From the NCBI RefSeq assembly GCF_014841215.1, contig NZ_JACYTR010000002.1, positions 62,001 through 126,000 of the forward strand: a stretch of 64,000 bases of DNA, read 5' to 3'. This document shows positions 27,053-38,311 of the stretch, one piece after another. Position 1 is the stretch's first letter; every line of letters starts with the position of its first letter. This DNA is from Pseudomarimonas arenosa. GTDB lineage: Bacteria; Pseudomonadota; Gammaproteobacteria; Xanthomonadales; Xanthomonadaceae. A program made the translations under genes and the position numbers. The notes beneath the pieces were generated by a model. The model saw nothing but the letters and a program-made list of their open reading frames with translations, had not been told where the DNA came from and did no database searches.

Positions 27053-27854
27053 GGACGGGTCGTTCCTGCTTCAAGGGATGGATCGGGATGGCGGCTCCGC
27101 AGCGGTACCAGCAGGCTGCCTGGGGTAACGCCGAAATGGCGACGCATAGTCCGCGTGAAGTGTGCGGCGTCGGCAAAGCCCGCTGCGTGCGCGGCGTCGG
27201 TCAGGGAGGCGCCGCGACTGACCGCTCCCAAAGCCAGGGCCAAGCGCAGCCAGCGCAGGTAAGGACGGAGCGCCATGCCGGTCTGTTCGCGAAATGCGTG
27301 GGCGAATCGGCTAGGAGATAGTGCTGTGGCTGCCGATAGTCTGGCGAGCGTCCACTCGGCCGCAGGACGCTGCGGCAAGTCGGCGATGACGGCACGAATC
27401 CTTCGTCGGGAACTCGTGGGCTGAGCGGAACTTTGTTCGACTTGAGTATCGATTGATCCCCCAGCCAACGCAGCGATCAATGGATCGATCGACGCTGCGT
27501 CGTTATGCGTCTGCCACAGCGCGCACAAGCGCGATGCGGTTGCTGCGTCGAACACGACCAGGCCATGTCGGCAGAGGGCGCCGAGGCGCAGTCCTGCCGC
27601 CGATTGCCGCTCCACATACAACAAGCGCACAGGTCCAGGATGCAGGCGGTGAGTGACATCGGGGCCGATCAGCAGGCCGGCGCCTTCGACGAGTCGACCG
27701 TCGACGTCGGCACGAACCGGCCCCTCCACACTCAGCGCGAGCTGCAGGGCGGGATGCCGGTGCGGCCGGTTGTCGCCAGCGCAACCGGTAAACACCGCCC
27801 ACCCCGGGCCGAGCGCAACGCGCCCGACCCAAGCGGACCCTTGGTCTTGACCCG

Positions 27855-27858
<4 letters not shown>
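27049..27858 (-). CDS. AraC-family transcriptional regulator in the copper operon
   Basis: 269 residues from ATG 27858, which overlaps the copA stop (ATGA). The N-terminal cupin-like sensor region ([16 protein letters not shown]) is followed by a double helix-turn-helix ([53 protein letters not shown]). Translational coupling to a copper ATPase is uncommon for AraC proteins. Ligand and targets unknown. Confidence 0.85.
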
Positions 27859-30265
<2,407 letters not shown>

Positions 30266-30269
<4 letters not shown>

Positions 30270-30670
30270 TCGGGCTCCTGCTGCGTGAGTGCGTTGAGGA
30301 TCGGGCAGGCCTCGGCCTGACCATGACCCGGGCATGCAGTGATCAACGTCTGCAGGCCGTGTCGGATGCGCTCCAGTTCGACGATGCGTGCGTTGATATC
30401 GAGCAGCTTGGTTTGCGCTGCCTGCTTGACCCGAGCCACGTCTCGGCTGTCACTGAGCGTCAGCAATCCGCGGATGTCCTCCAGCGAAAAGCCCAATGCC
30501 TTCGCCCGGCGAATGAATCGCAGACGCTTCAGCTCGATCGCTCCGTAGCGACGATAGCCGGAGGCCAACCGTCCTGCCGGCGCGAGAAGCGAGTTGCGCT
30601 CGTAGTAGCGCACCGTGTCGATGGCGACCCCGGCGCGTTGCGCAAGTTGGCCGATGCTGAGGTGTGACAT
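30266..30670 (-). CDS. cueR: CueR-like copper-responsive MerR regulator
   Basis: 134 residues from ATG 30670. Helix-turn-helix [23 protein letters not shown]-terminal metal loop [10 protein letters not shown] resembles the CPGxxxxxC loop of CueR, one residue longer. No Cys at the start of the dimer helix, consistent with a monovalent Cu/Ag/Au sensor. Transcribed from the same promoter as copA, so it is autoregulated. Confidence 0.88.
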
Positions 30671-30693
30671 GCCCGATCTCCTGTGGGAGGCCA

Positions 30694-30724
30694 GTCTGCA
30701 GTCTGGACCCAAGTCCAGAGTCAA
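30694..30724 (-). promoter_or_regulatory. CueR-type promoter of cueR-copA
   Basis: On the minus strand, -35 TTGACT (30719-30724) precedes a 19-bp spacer holding a perfect dyad CTGGAC-N4-GTCCAG (30703-30718) and a weak -10 GCAGAC (30694-30699). The layout matches copA promoters controlled by CueR. Confidence 0.75.
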
Positions 30725-30778
30725 GCGCTATCGCTGGCTTCTCTCCAGTTCGTTCACATGGGGTGGGAATGCCCGGCT

Positions 30779-31252
30779 TCAGGGTGCAGCCGGCTTCGGC
30801 GCTCGCGACGAGCTGTGCATCGAGCGGATCCGCCACTCGCCATCCAGACGTTGCAGGACCGTGGTGCTGAGGCCCTGGCGCTCGATCGGCTCGGCACGGT
30901 CCTTCAGTTCGATCACATAGCGGTAGGTTTCCGTGGCCCAGGCCACATCGCCCACGCCCTCGACGCGTACGACGTAGTCGGAGAAGGCAAAGCGCGAAAA
31001 GTGCCCCAGTTCCGGACCGATATGGTGCTCAATGTAGTCGCGGTAGCTGCCTTCCAGCTTGCCCGATTCAGCGACCACGTTGTGGTCGGCAAACAGTGCC
31101 TCGGTGCCGGCCAGATCGCGGCGCTCCAAGGCCGATTTGTAGGCCGCCAGCACGGCTTTCACTGCGGCTTCGTCGGCATCGGGCAGCGCCGACGCGGCGT
31201 TCGCTCCGGATAGCAGAAACAGGCTCGCAATCAATATGAGCAATCGGGTCAT
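30779..31252 (-). CDS. Exported NTF2-like (SnoaL/DUF4440) protein
   Basis: 157 residues from ATG 31252 with a signal peptide (FLLSGANAAS). The cone-shaped NTF2 fold is indicated by VKAVLAAYKSALERRDLAGTEALFADHNVV and GEWRIRSMHSSSR. Clusters with a second NTF2-like protein (31833-32351) and a DUF411 protein behind the multicopper oxidase operon. Probably a periplasmic binding or scaffold protein; no catalytic residues stand out. Confidence 0.75.
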   Translation of the reverse strand: MTRLLILIASLFLLSGANAASALPDADEAAVKAVLAAYKSALERRDLAGTEALFADHNVVAESGKLEGSYRDYIEHHIGPELGHFSRFAFSDYVVRVEGVGDVAWATETYRYVIELKDRAEPIERQGLSTTVLQRLDGEWRIRSMHSSSRAPKPAAP

Positions 31253-31299
31253 GGTGTTGTCCTTTGAGTGATTGGGTATCGATGATTGGACGCCGCGCG

Positions 31300-31836
31300 T
31301 CAATGCGTTCCGTGTCGTTGGAAGGGCGACGTACTGCCGTCCTCAGCCAGTAACTCCACCGTGTAGGGCTGAATCCGTCCGTCCGGCATCTCCATGCCGG
31401 GCGAGCCGAGCGGCATGCCCGGCAGCACCAGACCGCGCGCCTTGGGGCGTTCGTTCAAAAGACGGAGGATGTCGCCGACCGGAACATGGCCTTCCACCAC
31501 GTAGCCATCGACCTCTGCGGTGTGGCACGAACCCTTGCCGGGCGGGACGCCCAGACGAAGCTTCACGGGGTTCAGATACTCGCTGTCGCGCACATCGACG
31601 GTGAAGCCGGCCTTTTGCAGGTGCTCGACCCACAGGCTGCAGCAGCCGCAGGTCGCCGTCTTGTGCACGATGATCGTTGGCAAGGTCGACGTGCTTGCTG
31701 CCGCGGGCGCATCCGATGCTGCGCTCGTGCGGGTGCTGGGACTATCCGGCTCGCTCGTACACGCGGTCGTCAACAGCAGCACGCCCAGGGTGAGGGCGTG
31801 CCACGACTGCGATAGCGGAATGACGATGCGATTCAC
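31300..31836 (-). CDS. DUF411-family periplasmic metal-binding lipoprotein
   Basis: 178 residues from GTG 31836, overlapping the upstream stop (GTGA); a TTG at 31857 is an alternative. Lipobox LLLTTAC, then the DUF411 core: VHKTATCGCCSLWVEHLQKAGF, with a CGCC metal motif, GVPPGKGSCHTAEVDGYVVEGHVP, and LPGMPLGSPGME. DUF411 proteins occur with copper genes and are proposed copper chaperones. Confidence 0.85.
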   Translation of the reverse strand: MNRIVIPLSQSWHALTLGVLLLTTACTSEPDSPSTRTSAASDAPAAASTSTLPTIIVHKTATCGCCSLWVEHLQKAGFTVDVRDSEYLNPVKLRLGVPPGKGSCHTAEVDGYVVEGHVPVGDILRLLNERPKARGLVLPGMPLGSPGMEMPDGRIQPYTVELLAEDGSTSPFQRHGTH

Positions 31837-32351
31837 TTCTGCGCCCGTGACGACCAATGGATGTGCACGATCTTCCAGCCTTGCGCGGTCTTGCGCAGGA
31901 CCGCCGTTTCGGTCGACGAAATCATCAGCATCTTGTCGCCGCGGCTGGCGTGGATCTCGCTCTCGCTACCGACCCAGACCAGGTCGCCCGAAGCCTGTGC
32001 GACGCGGCGCTGCAAGGTGGTGTGCGCCGCCTTGAGGAACTCGGCATCGTGCTTGGCGTGTCCACCCAGGTATTCATCGCGGGTGCGCTCGGCACCGCCG
32101 CTTTCCAGGATCAGCACGGATGGGTCGAGTTCGGCGCCAGCGGCGCTGAGATCGTCTGCACTCAATGCCGCGGAAAACCGCTCCAGGGCAGCGACGGCAT
32201 CTTCGGCTTCGGCCGCGACGCTGAGGACGGCACCCGCTGTTTCTCGTCCCGGCTCCACTTGTGAAGGTTTGTGTTTCTCGTCGCCATGCCCCCAGGCGGT
32301 CGATGCGGTGAGGGCAAGCGCGAGGGCAAGCGATGTAATGCGAAGGTTCAT
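31833..32351 (-). CDS. Exported NTF2-like (DUF4440) protein, His-rich N-terminus
   Basis: 172 residues; signal peptide ending at TAWGHG, then a HGDEKHK metal-ligand-rich stretch and an NTF2-like domain (AVAALERFSAALSADDL, GWKIVHIHWSSR). Paralogous in layout to 30779-31252; both end in a WSSR or SSSR motif. Operon member between cytochrome c and DUF411. Confidence 0.75.
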   Translation of the reverse strand: MNLRITSLALALALTASTAWGHGDEKHKPSQVEPGRETAGAVLSVAAEAEDAVAALERFSAALSADDLSAAGAELDPSVLILESGGAERTRDEYLGGHAKHDAEFLKAAHTTLQRRVAQASGDLVWVGSESEIHASRGDKMLMISSTETAVLRKTAQGWKIVHIHWSSRAQK

Positions 32352-32393
32352 GGCTATCTCCAGAGTGAGTGAGGCAAGGCCTCGGGGTAGAAT

Positions 32394-33050
32394 TCAGTGC
32401 TGATGGTCGTCGCGATGGTCATCGCCTTCGGGCGCTGCCATCGGGTCCTCAATGGGCTCGAACGAGGAGCGTTCCGCGCTTGATGCTTGGTGATGGGCAT
32501 GCGGGTCACCGCCGCCGACATCGGTTTCGCCGCCGCCATGGTCGTGCCCGGGGCTTGCGTCAACGTGTTTGCGGTACTCGGCGGGTGTCATGCCGGGAAA
32601 CTGCTGCATGAAGGCGACCATGCCCCAGAGGTAGCGGTCGTCCATGCTCTTGCCCCAGGCCGGCATGCCGGACGCCTTGATGCCGTGCTTGAGCGCCCAG
32701 TACGCTTGGCGCGGCTCCACCTCTGCCAGCGCATCCCAGCGCGGCGGCTTCGGATACAGGCCGACGCTCAGCTCGGTCTCTTCCGCACCGGGGCTGAGAT
32801 GGCAGGTGACGCACATCGCGCTGTAATTGCCGGCACCACTGCGGATCAAAGCAGGGTCCGATAGATCGGGCGTTTCGATGCCGGCTGCGCGCGTGGCAAT
32901 CGAGCGTTGCCGGGCGATCTCCAGCACCCGGTAGGTGGCCGACCAGTGCGGATCGTCGGCCCCGATGTTGTACACACCGCTCCAGATCACCGTGGCGGCA
33001 CCGATCAGCCCCAGCAAAAGCAGAATGGCCAATGTCTTCAGCAGCTTCAT
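32394..33050 (-). CDS. Membrane-anchored cytochrome c
   Basis: 218 residues. An uncleaved-looking N-terminal helix (LAILLLLGLIGAATVIW) anchors a single haem c domain: CVTCH at residues 80-84 and a likely axial Met in ASGMPAWG. The C-terminus is a His/Asp-rich tail (SPGHDHGGG, DDHRDDHQH), probably metal-binding. It lies 10 bp behind the multicopper oxidase and may accept electrons from it or supply them during copper oxidation. Confidence 0.85.
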   Translation of the reverse strand: MKLLKTLAILLLLGLIGAATVIWSGVYNIGADDPHWSATYRVLEIARQRSIATRAAGIETPDLSDPALIRSGAGNYSAMCVTCHLSPGAEETELSVGLYPKPPRWDALAEVEPRQAYWALKHGIKASGMPAWGKSMDDRYLWGMVAFMQQFPGMTPAEYRKHVDASPGHDHGGGETDVGGGDPHAHHQASSAERSSFEPIEDPMAAPEGDDHRDDHQH

Positions 33051-33060
33051 GACGCGCTCC

Positions 33061-34458
33061 TTATCCGTGCTTCATCGATGAATGGTCGACAGGCTTGGCC
33101 TTGAGCTCGGCCGGGGGGCCTGGCGGTGGTCCGCGCCGTGCGGGACGGCCGAAATCGGGATCGCCGGAGACGCGATGGGCGACCGTGCCGCGGGGATTCG
33201 GATACCAACCGGGGTCGCGGTAGTCGCCGGTGGCGAGGTCGTCGCGCACCTTGACCACGGTGAACATGCCGCCCATTTCGAGGTTCCCGAACGGGCCCTT
33301 GCCCATCATCATCGCCAGGGTGTTTTCTGGGCCGCGCATATGGCCCGAGTCGGTGTGTTCCTGGTGTTCGGCCATGCCGCCTTGGCCCATCGCCATATAG
33401 CCCGGCAGCAGTTTGCGGATTTCCGCTTCGACGCCGGATTGATCGACGCCGAGGGTGTTGGGGATCTCGTGCCCCATGGCATTCATCGTGTGATGCGACA
33501 TATGGCAGTGGAAGGCCCAATCGCCGGGTACCGCGACGAACTCCAGATCCCGGGTCTGGCCGACGCCGACGATTTCCGTGGTTTCCGGTCGCCACAGGCC
33601 TTGCGGCCAGCGGCCACCGTCCGAGCCGGTGACAAAGAACTGCACCCCGTGCATATGCATCGGGTGGTTCCACATCGACAGATTGCCGATGCGGACGCGA
33701 ACGCGCTCACCGCTGCGCGCGACCAAGGGCTCGATCGCCGGAAAGACCTTGCTGTTCATGGTCCACAGATCGAAGTCCTGCATCACCGACGGGTCGGGCC
33801 GGTAGGTGCCGGGATGCAGCGCCCAGTTGTGCAAGAGCACGACGTAATCACGATCGACCGGATTAGGCTCGCCGTTCTTGGGGTGGATGACGAACATGCC
33901 CATCATGCCCACCGCCATCTGCACCATCTCATCGGCGTGTGGGTGATACATGTGGGTGCCGTGCTGGCGCAGGGTAAACTCGTAGACGTAGGTTTCGCCC
34001 GGGCGGATATGCGGTTGCGACAACCCGCCGACACCATCCATGCCACTTGGCAGCAGGATGCCGTGCCAGTGCACGCTGGTGTGCTCGGGCAAGCGGTTGG
34101 TGACATAGATGCGGACACGATCGCCCTCGACCGCCTCGATCGTCGGCCCCGGCGTCGTGCCGTTGTAGCCCCAGCACTTGGCGCGACAGCCGGGCGCGAA
34201 CTCGTGCTCGATCTCCTCGGCGACGAGGTGAAATTCCTTCACGCCGTCGACCATGCGATGCGGCAAGGCCCAGCCATTGAGCGTGCGCACCGGGGTATAG
34301 CGACCATTGCCTGCCGGCGCCAAGGACGGGGCGGGCTCCGGTGGCGGCATGACATGGCCGGTGTGGTCCTGGGCGAAGCTGCGCCGCGCGAACAGGCCTA
34401 GCGGTGCCAGGCTGGCCAGGCCCGCGACGCGGAACCAATGACGTCGGGAAGGGTTCAT
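33061..34458 (-). CDS. Tat-exported multicopper oxidase (CopA/CueO-like)
   Basis: 465 residues. Twin-arginine signal SRRHWFRVAGLASL. Four copper-ligand clusters are visible in order: HWHG, HMYHPHAD, HPMHMHG and HCHMSHHTMNAMGH. Met/His-rich stretches (MGQGGMAEHQEHTDSGHM) suggest a copper oxidase, turning periplasmic Cu(I) into less toxic Cu(II). Coupled by ATGA to the outer-membrane factor gene before it. Confidence 0.9.
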   Translation of the reverse strand: MNPSRRHWFRVAGLASLAPLGLFARRSFAQDHTGHVMPPPEPAPSLAPAGNGRYTPVRTLNGWALPHRMVDGVKEFHLVAEEIEHEFAPGCRAKCWGYNGTTPGPTIEAVEGDRVRIYVTNRLPEHTSVHWHGILLPSGMDGVGGLSQPHIRPGETYVYEFTLRQHGTHMYHPHADEMVQMAVGMMGMFVIHPKNGEPNPVDRDYVVLLHNWALHPGTYRPDPSVMQDFDLWTMNSKVFPAIEPLVARSGERVRVRIGNLSMWNHPMHMHGVQFFVTGSDGGRWPQGLWRPETTEIVGVGQTRDLEFVAVPGDWAFHCHMSHHTMNAMGHEIPNTLGVDQSGVEAEIRKLLPGYMAMGQGGMAEHQEHTDSGHMRGPENTLAMMMGKGPFGNLEMGGMFTVVKVRDDLATGDYRDPGWYPNPRGTVAHRVSGDPDFGRPARRGPPPGPPAELKAKPVDHSSMKHG

Positions 34459-36086
34459 GGTTGCTCTCCGTGATCGTGTGTGTGCTCAGTCTCTTCGTCC
34501 GGTTCCGGAGCCTTTTCCGCTTTCGTCGGCTCGGCCTGCTGGCGATGCTGCGCGTGTGGGTCAGGTTCGCTACGGTCCTGCGGCATGGCGTGGCCGGCGT
34601 GCGGATCGGCCGCATCGGCGGACTTGGGCATGTGATGGCCGGCATGCGGATCGTTTGATTTCTCACCGTGCTGCGAGTGATCCATTTCGGCCGCCGCCGG
34701 CGCGGGCATGATCGCCTCCACACCCAGCGTCGGCTCGGTCGCTTCACCATCGTCCGGCAGACGCCCGCCGACCGCGCCGCGCAGGGCGGCACGCGCGATC
34801 CAGTAGTCGCGCACGGCCTCGAGGTAGGCTTGGTAAGCGTCGTATTCCTGCTGCTTGGCCAGCAGCAACTCGAATACGCCTACCAGCATGAAGTTCACCT
34901 GCTCTTGCGTTCGCGCCACGATCGCTTCGCGCCGCGGCACGATGTCCACGCGGTAGCGCTCCGCAATCGTCCGTGCGACCTGCAATGCATCGAGGCCCAG
35001 ACGCGTATCGTTTTGCACCGCAAGCAGCCGGCCGTCCAACTCCGCCCGAGCTTGCTGCAACTCCGCTTGGGCCCGCGCCAGGGCGCCTTGGCCTTGGTTG
35101 AACAGCGGCAGTGCCAGGGCCAGCGAAGGGCCGCGCAGCACTTCGCCGTCCAGCTCGCGCTCACGCTCGTAGCCGACTTCGACGTCGCCTACCCAACGCC
35201 AGCGACGCGTGACGCCCAGCGCGTCTTCGCGCAGCGCCACCGCCCTTTTTGCCGCGGCGAGATCCAGGCGTGACTCCAACGCCAGTTGCACCAGTGCATC
35301 AGCTGAGAAGCCGACATCGCGCGGGGCGGGAAGCTGGGTCTGAATCGTCCAGGAGGCGCTGGTCGGCAAGCCCATCAGGGCAGCCAGTGCATGACGGGAG
35401 CGCAGGGCATCGGCGCCGGCGCGGGTCGCGTCGATCCGTGCCTGCGAGGCGGCGGCGCGTTCCTGTTCAAGCTGCAGGCGGTTGATGTTGCCGGCGTCGA
35501 AGAAGCGCTGCGCGAGTTCGGCCGACTGTTCACTGGCACGCGCCACCAGATCGCGCATCGCCGCAATCTGTTCGGCACCGACCGCTTCGTACCAGACCGC
35601 TTCCACTTCGGTCGCCAGTTCGAGCGCGGCGCCGGCAACGGCCAGCTGGATGCGCTCAAGCTCGCCTTCGGCAAGGCGCTTGCGAGCAGACAACAGCAGC
35701 AGATCCGTCAGTCCGAGCGAAAGGCTGCCTGTGATTTGCGTCCCATTACCGGCCCTAGGCGAGAGCCGCAGGTAGCCGAGGCTGGGATTGGCAATTCGGC
35801 GGGCATCCTCAAGCTCGGCGCGACCGAATCCAAGGCGGGTGAATTCCTCGCGCAGGCGCGGGTTGTTGAAGAAGGCGATCCGGACCGCGTCGTCGATGGA
35901 CAGCGGAGTGGTCGGGATCAACGGCGATTGATCGGTTGCCAACGGCGACCAGTCCGTCGGCAGCGGGCGTTGCTGCGCGATGAGGTCGCGCGTTTCGGTG
36001 TAGCCGCGCTCACGCGGCAGGCTGACACAGCCTGACAGCACGAGCACCGTCGCAAGGGCCGCGACGGAGCGAGAAAGCGGTGACAT
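34455..36086 (-). CDS. TolC-family outer-membrane lipoprotein with metal-binding tail
   Basis: 543 residues; lipobox VLVLSGC, two TolC-type helical repeats (FFNNPRLREEFTRLGFGRAELEDARRIA... and LALALPLFNQGQGALARAQAEL), and a long His/Asp/Met tail (DPHAGHHMPK, DPHAGHAMPQ, DPHAQHR) unusual for efflux channels. In this operon it takes the place of CopB. The tail probably sequesters copper; whether it pairs with an RND pump is unclear since none is in this operon. Confidence 0.8.
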   Translation of the reverse strand: MSPLSRSVAALATVLVLSGCVSLPRERGYTETRDLIAQQRPLPTDWSPLATDQSPLIPTTPLSIDDAVRIAFFNNPRLREEFTRLGFGRAELEDARRIANPSLGYLRLSPRAGNGTQITGSLSLGLTDLLLLSARKRLAEGELERIQLAVAGAALELATEVEAVWYEAVGAEQIAAMRDLVARASEQSAELAQRFFDAGNINRLQLEQERAAASQARIDATRAGADALRSRHALAALMGLPTSASWTIQTQLPAPRDVGFSADALVQLALESRLDLAAAKRAVALREDALGVTRRWRWVGDVEVGYERERELDGEVLRGPSLALALPLFNQGQGALARAQAELQQARAELDGRLLAVQNDTRLGLDALQVARTIAERYRVDIVPRREAIVARTQEQVNFMLVGVFELLLAKQQEYDAYQAYLEAVRDYWIARAALRGAVGGRLPDDGEATEPTLGVEAIMPAPAAAEMDHSQHGEKSNDPHAGHHMPKSADAADPHAGHAMPQDRSEPDPHAQHRQQAEPTKAEKAPEPDEETEHTHDHGEQP

Positions 36087-36186
36087 GGGTTGTTCTCCTG
36101 AGCAGCCGGGGGGCGTAGGAGCACGCAGCCGGCGACAGCGGGCGCGGCGACCCTCCAGGGCGTCGCCGCGGGCAGATTGCAGGAGA

Positions 36187-36606
36187 TTAAGCCGCCGGTG
36201 GGCGGAGCGGCGGAGCGTCGCGGCGCGCTAACAGTAGCGCGATCGGTACGGCGTAGCGTTGCGTGTCAACGCTGCCAACGGGGGAAGCGGTTCCAGCGTG
36301 GGACACTACCGGCGGCAACACGCAGCCACACTGACAAAGGGAGCCGTCGCAACAGGGTCCGGAATCTGCGTCGCCGGGCGCGGTGTCGGCCGCGGCCAAC
36401 GCGGTCCCCGACTCATGATGGCCGTGATGGGCTGTTGTTGCGTCCTGGGTCACGCCGCTCCGGTGGTCGGGCATGGCGTGGTGCTGGCCGTGCCCCATCG
36501 CGCTCGCATGATTGCCATGCCCCATGTGCGCCATCGCCAAAGGCGCCAGAACCCCGTTCAGGGCAAGCGTCAGGGCCAACAGCAGATGGAGGGCGCGGCG
36601 GAGCAT
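36187..36606 (-). CDS. copL: CopL-like small exported Cys/His-rich protein
   Basis: 139 residues. Signal peptide (LLLALTLALNGVLAPLAMA), then repeated His/Met motifs (HMGHGNH, MGHGQHHAMPDH, HHGHHE) and the cluster CCDGSLCQCGC. Xanthomonas CopL, upstream of copAB, has this make-up and is needed for copper-induced expression. It heads the 36606-30779 copper operon. Confidence 0.75.
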   Translation of the reverse strand: MLRRALHLLLALTLALNGVLAPLAMAHMGHGNHASAMGHGQHHAMPDHRSGVTQDATTAHHGHHESGTALAAADTAPGDADSGPCCDGSLCQCGCVLPPVVSHAGTASPVGSVDTQRYAVPIALLLARRDAPPLRPPAA

Positions 36607-36718
36607 GATCCGAACAGACTGCGCCAGCGGGGAAAAAGTTTCAAGTTTGAAGAGGCTAAGGCCAGCGTGAGTCCGGTTCGTTTCTCCTACACTCGGTCGT
36701 GAAAAAATGCGTCAGCCC

Positions 36719-38044
36719 TCACGCCGCTGCTTGCCGCTCTACTTCAATCCATTTCCGCAAGTAAAGTCGCTCGAAAACAAACACCGCTGCGATGGATAGG
36801 ACTGCGTAGGCGACGATGGATGGGTCGGACTTAAGCTTCATCAGCGCGAAGGCGCTGAGAATCGATCCATCCAGCAGCAGCGTTCCCAGCAGCGGGACGG
36901 CCGAGGCCCCCGTGTCTCCTCGACGAAACCGCCATATGCCGAACTGCACGATCATGTCCATTACCAAGTAAAAGAAAACGCCGAGGGACGCAATCCGGCT
37001 CAGGTCGAAGAAAATCGCCAACATCGAAGCCATCACCACGGTATAAACCAAGGTGTGACGCTGGATCGGGCCCGACATACCGAAGTGGCGATGCGGAATC
37101 ATTTTCATCTCGGTGAGCATCGCCAGCATGCGTGAAACGGCAAACACGCTGGCCAACACTGCAGAGGCCGTGGCGACAACTGCCAGCACGACGGTCAGCT
37201 CGAATCCCAGCTGTCCCAATGCTGGCTGGGCCGCCTCAGCGAGCGAGTAATCGCGCGCGGCGATGATCTCGTCGATGCTCAGACTTGCGCCGACGCCGAA
37301 GGCCACGAGCAGGTAAAGAACGACACAGGCAGCGATCGAAATTGAAATCGCCCTTCCCACGTTTCGGTGTGGATGAGTGATCTCGGCTCCGCTGTTGGTG
37401 ATGGTAGTGAAGCCTTTGAACGCAAGGATCGCCAGCGCAATGGATGCAATGAATCCAACCGCTCCGAACGGATCGCGCTCATCGCTGACACTGGCGAACT
37501 CGAAACCGCTGGACCATAGCGCCGCGATACCGAACGCGGCGATACCGCCGATCTTGGCGATTGCCATCACGATCGAGAACAGGCCTATCGAGCGATTGCC
37601 GGCGATGTTCACCAGAAAGGCGAACAAGATGACAGACACCGCCAGCGCCGGCACCAGCGGTCCGCCGGTGATGTCGAAAGGACGCAGAAAATAGGCGGCA
37701 AAAGTCCTGGCGACCAGACTCTCTGCAATGATCATGCTAAGCGCCATCAGCAAAGCGGCACCGGCTGCGATGCCGCCGGCGCCGTAGCACTTATGCAGGA
37801 TCATGGCAATGCCGCCCGAAGAGGGCCAAGCGTTGACCATTTTGACGTATCCGTAGGCACTGATGCCGGTAACGAGCGCCCCAGCAACAAAGGCAAGGGG
37901 AAACAAGGGGCCAGCCAGTTCGGCGATCTGGCCAGTGAGTGCGAAGATTCCAGCACCAATCATGACACCGGTACCCATCGCAACAGCGCCTTTCAATGTG
38001 ATGGAGTTTTGTGTGTAGCTCTCATTCTTCGTGTCGTGATCCAT
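36719..38044 (-). CDS. APC-superfamily amino acid permease
   Basis: 441 residues, about twelve membrane helices, with the APC N-terminal signature (GTGVMIGAGIFALTGQIAELAG). Substrate cannot be told from sequence. It sits between the copL and cus operons with 112 bp to copL and 267 bp to cusA on either side, so it is probably transcribed alone. Resembles permeases annotated as cationic or general amino acid transporters. Confidence 0.85.
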   Translation of the reverse strand: MDHDTKNESYTQNSITLKGAVAMGTGVMIGAGIFALTGQIAELAGPLFPLAFVAGALVTGISAYGYVKMVNAWPSSGGIAMILHKCYGAGGIAAGAALLMALSMIIAESLVARTFAAYFLRPFDITGGPLVPALAVSVILFAFLVNIAGNRSIGLFSIVMAIAKIGGIAAFGIAALWSSGFEFASVSDERDPFGAVGFIASIALAILAFKGFTTITNSGAEITHPHRNVGRAISISIAACVVLYLLVAFGVGASLSIDEIIAARDYSLAEAAQPALGQLGFELTVVLAVVATASAVLASVFAVSRMLAMLTEMKMIPHRHFGMSGPIQRHTLVYTVVMASMLAIFFDLSRIASLGVFFYLVMDMIVQFGIWRFRRGDTGASAVPLLGTLLLDGSILSAFALMKLKSDPSIVAYAVLSIAAVFVFERLYLRKWIEVERQAAA

Positions 38045-38311
38045 CGCTCACCTCAGCGTAGTTCTGGCGGCCACACCCGGCCAAGGACTTGGGCCTGAGT
38101 CTCGACGCTTCGCCCCCCCGTGGCTGCGAGCTGCCCGCGCAACCAATCTGATAGCCCGCATTGAAGGAACGCAGGTGGGCCGATTGTCACATCGTGCCAC
38201 TTGCGTGGCGGTGGCGTCGAAACACGGTTTGGAACCCCGTTGGTACGCTTGCGGTCGCCGCATTTTCCTGGGTGGACGTGATTCTTGGTAGGACGATTCG
38301 CACGCTCACAT

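Noticed and set aside
33082-34401. A 439-codon plus-strand frame opposite the multicopper oxidase
   Set aside because: Shadow of the oxidase gene; no start context and no recognisable protein features.
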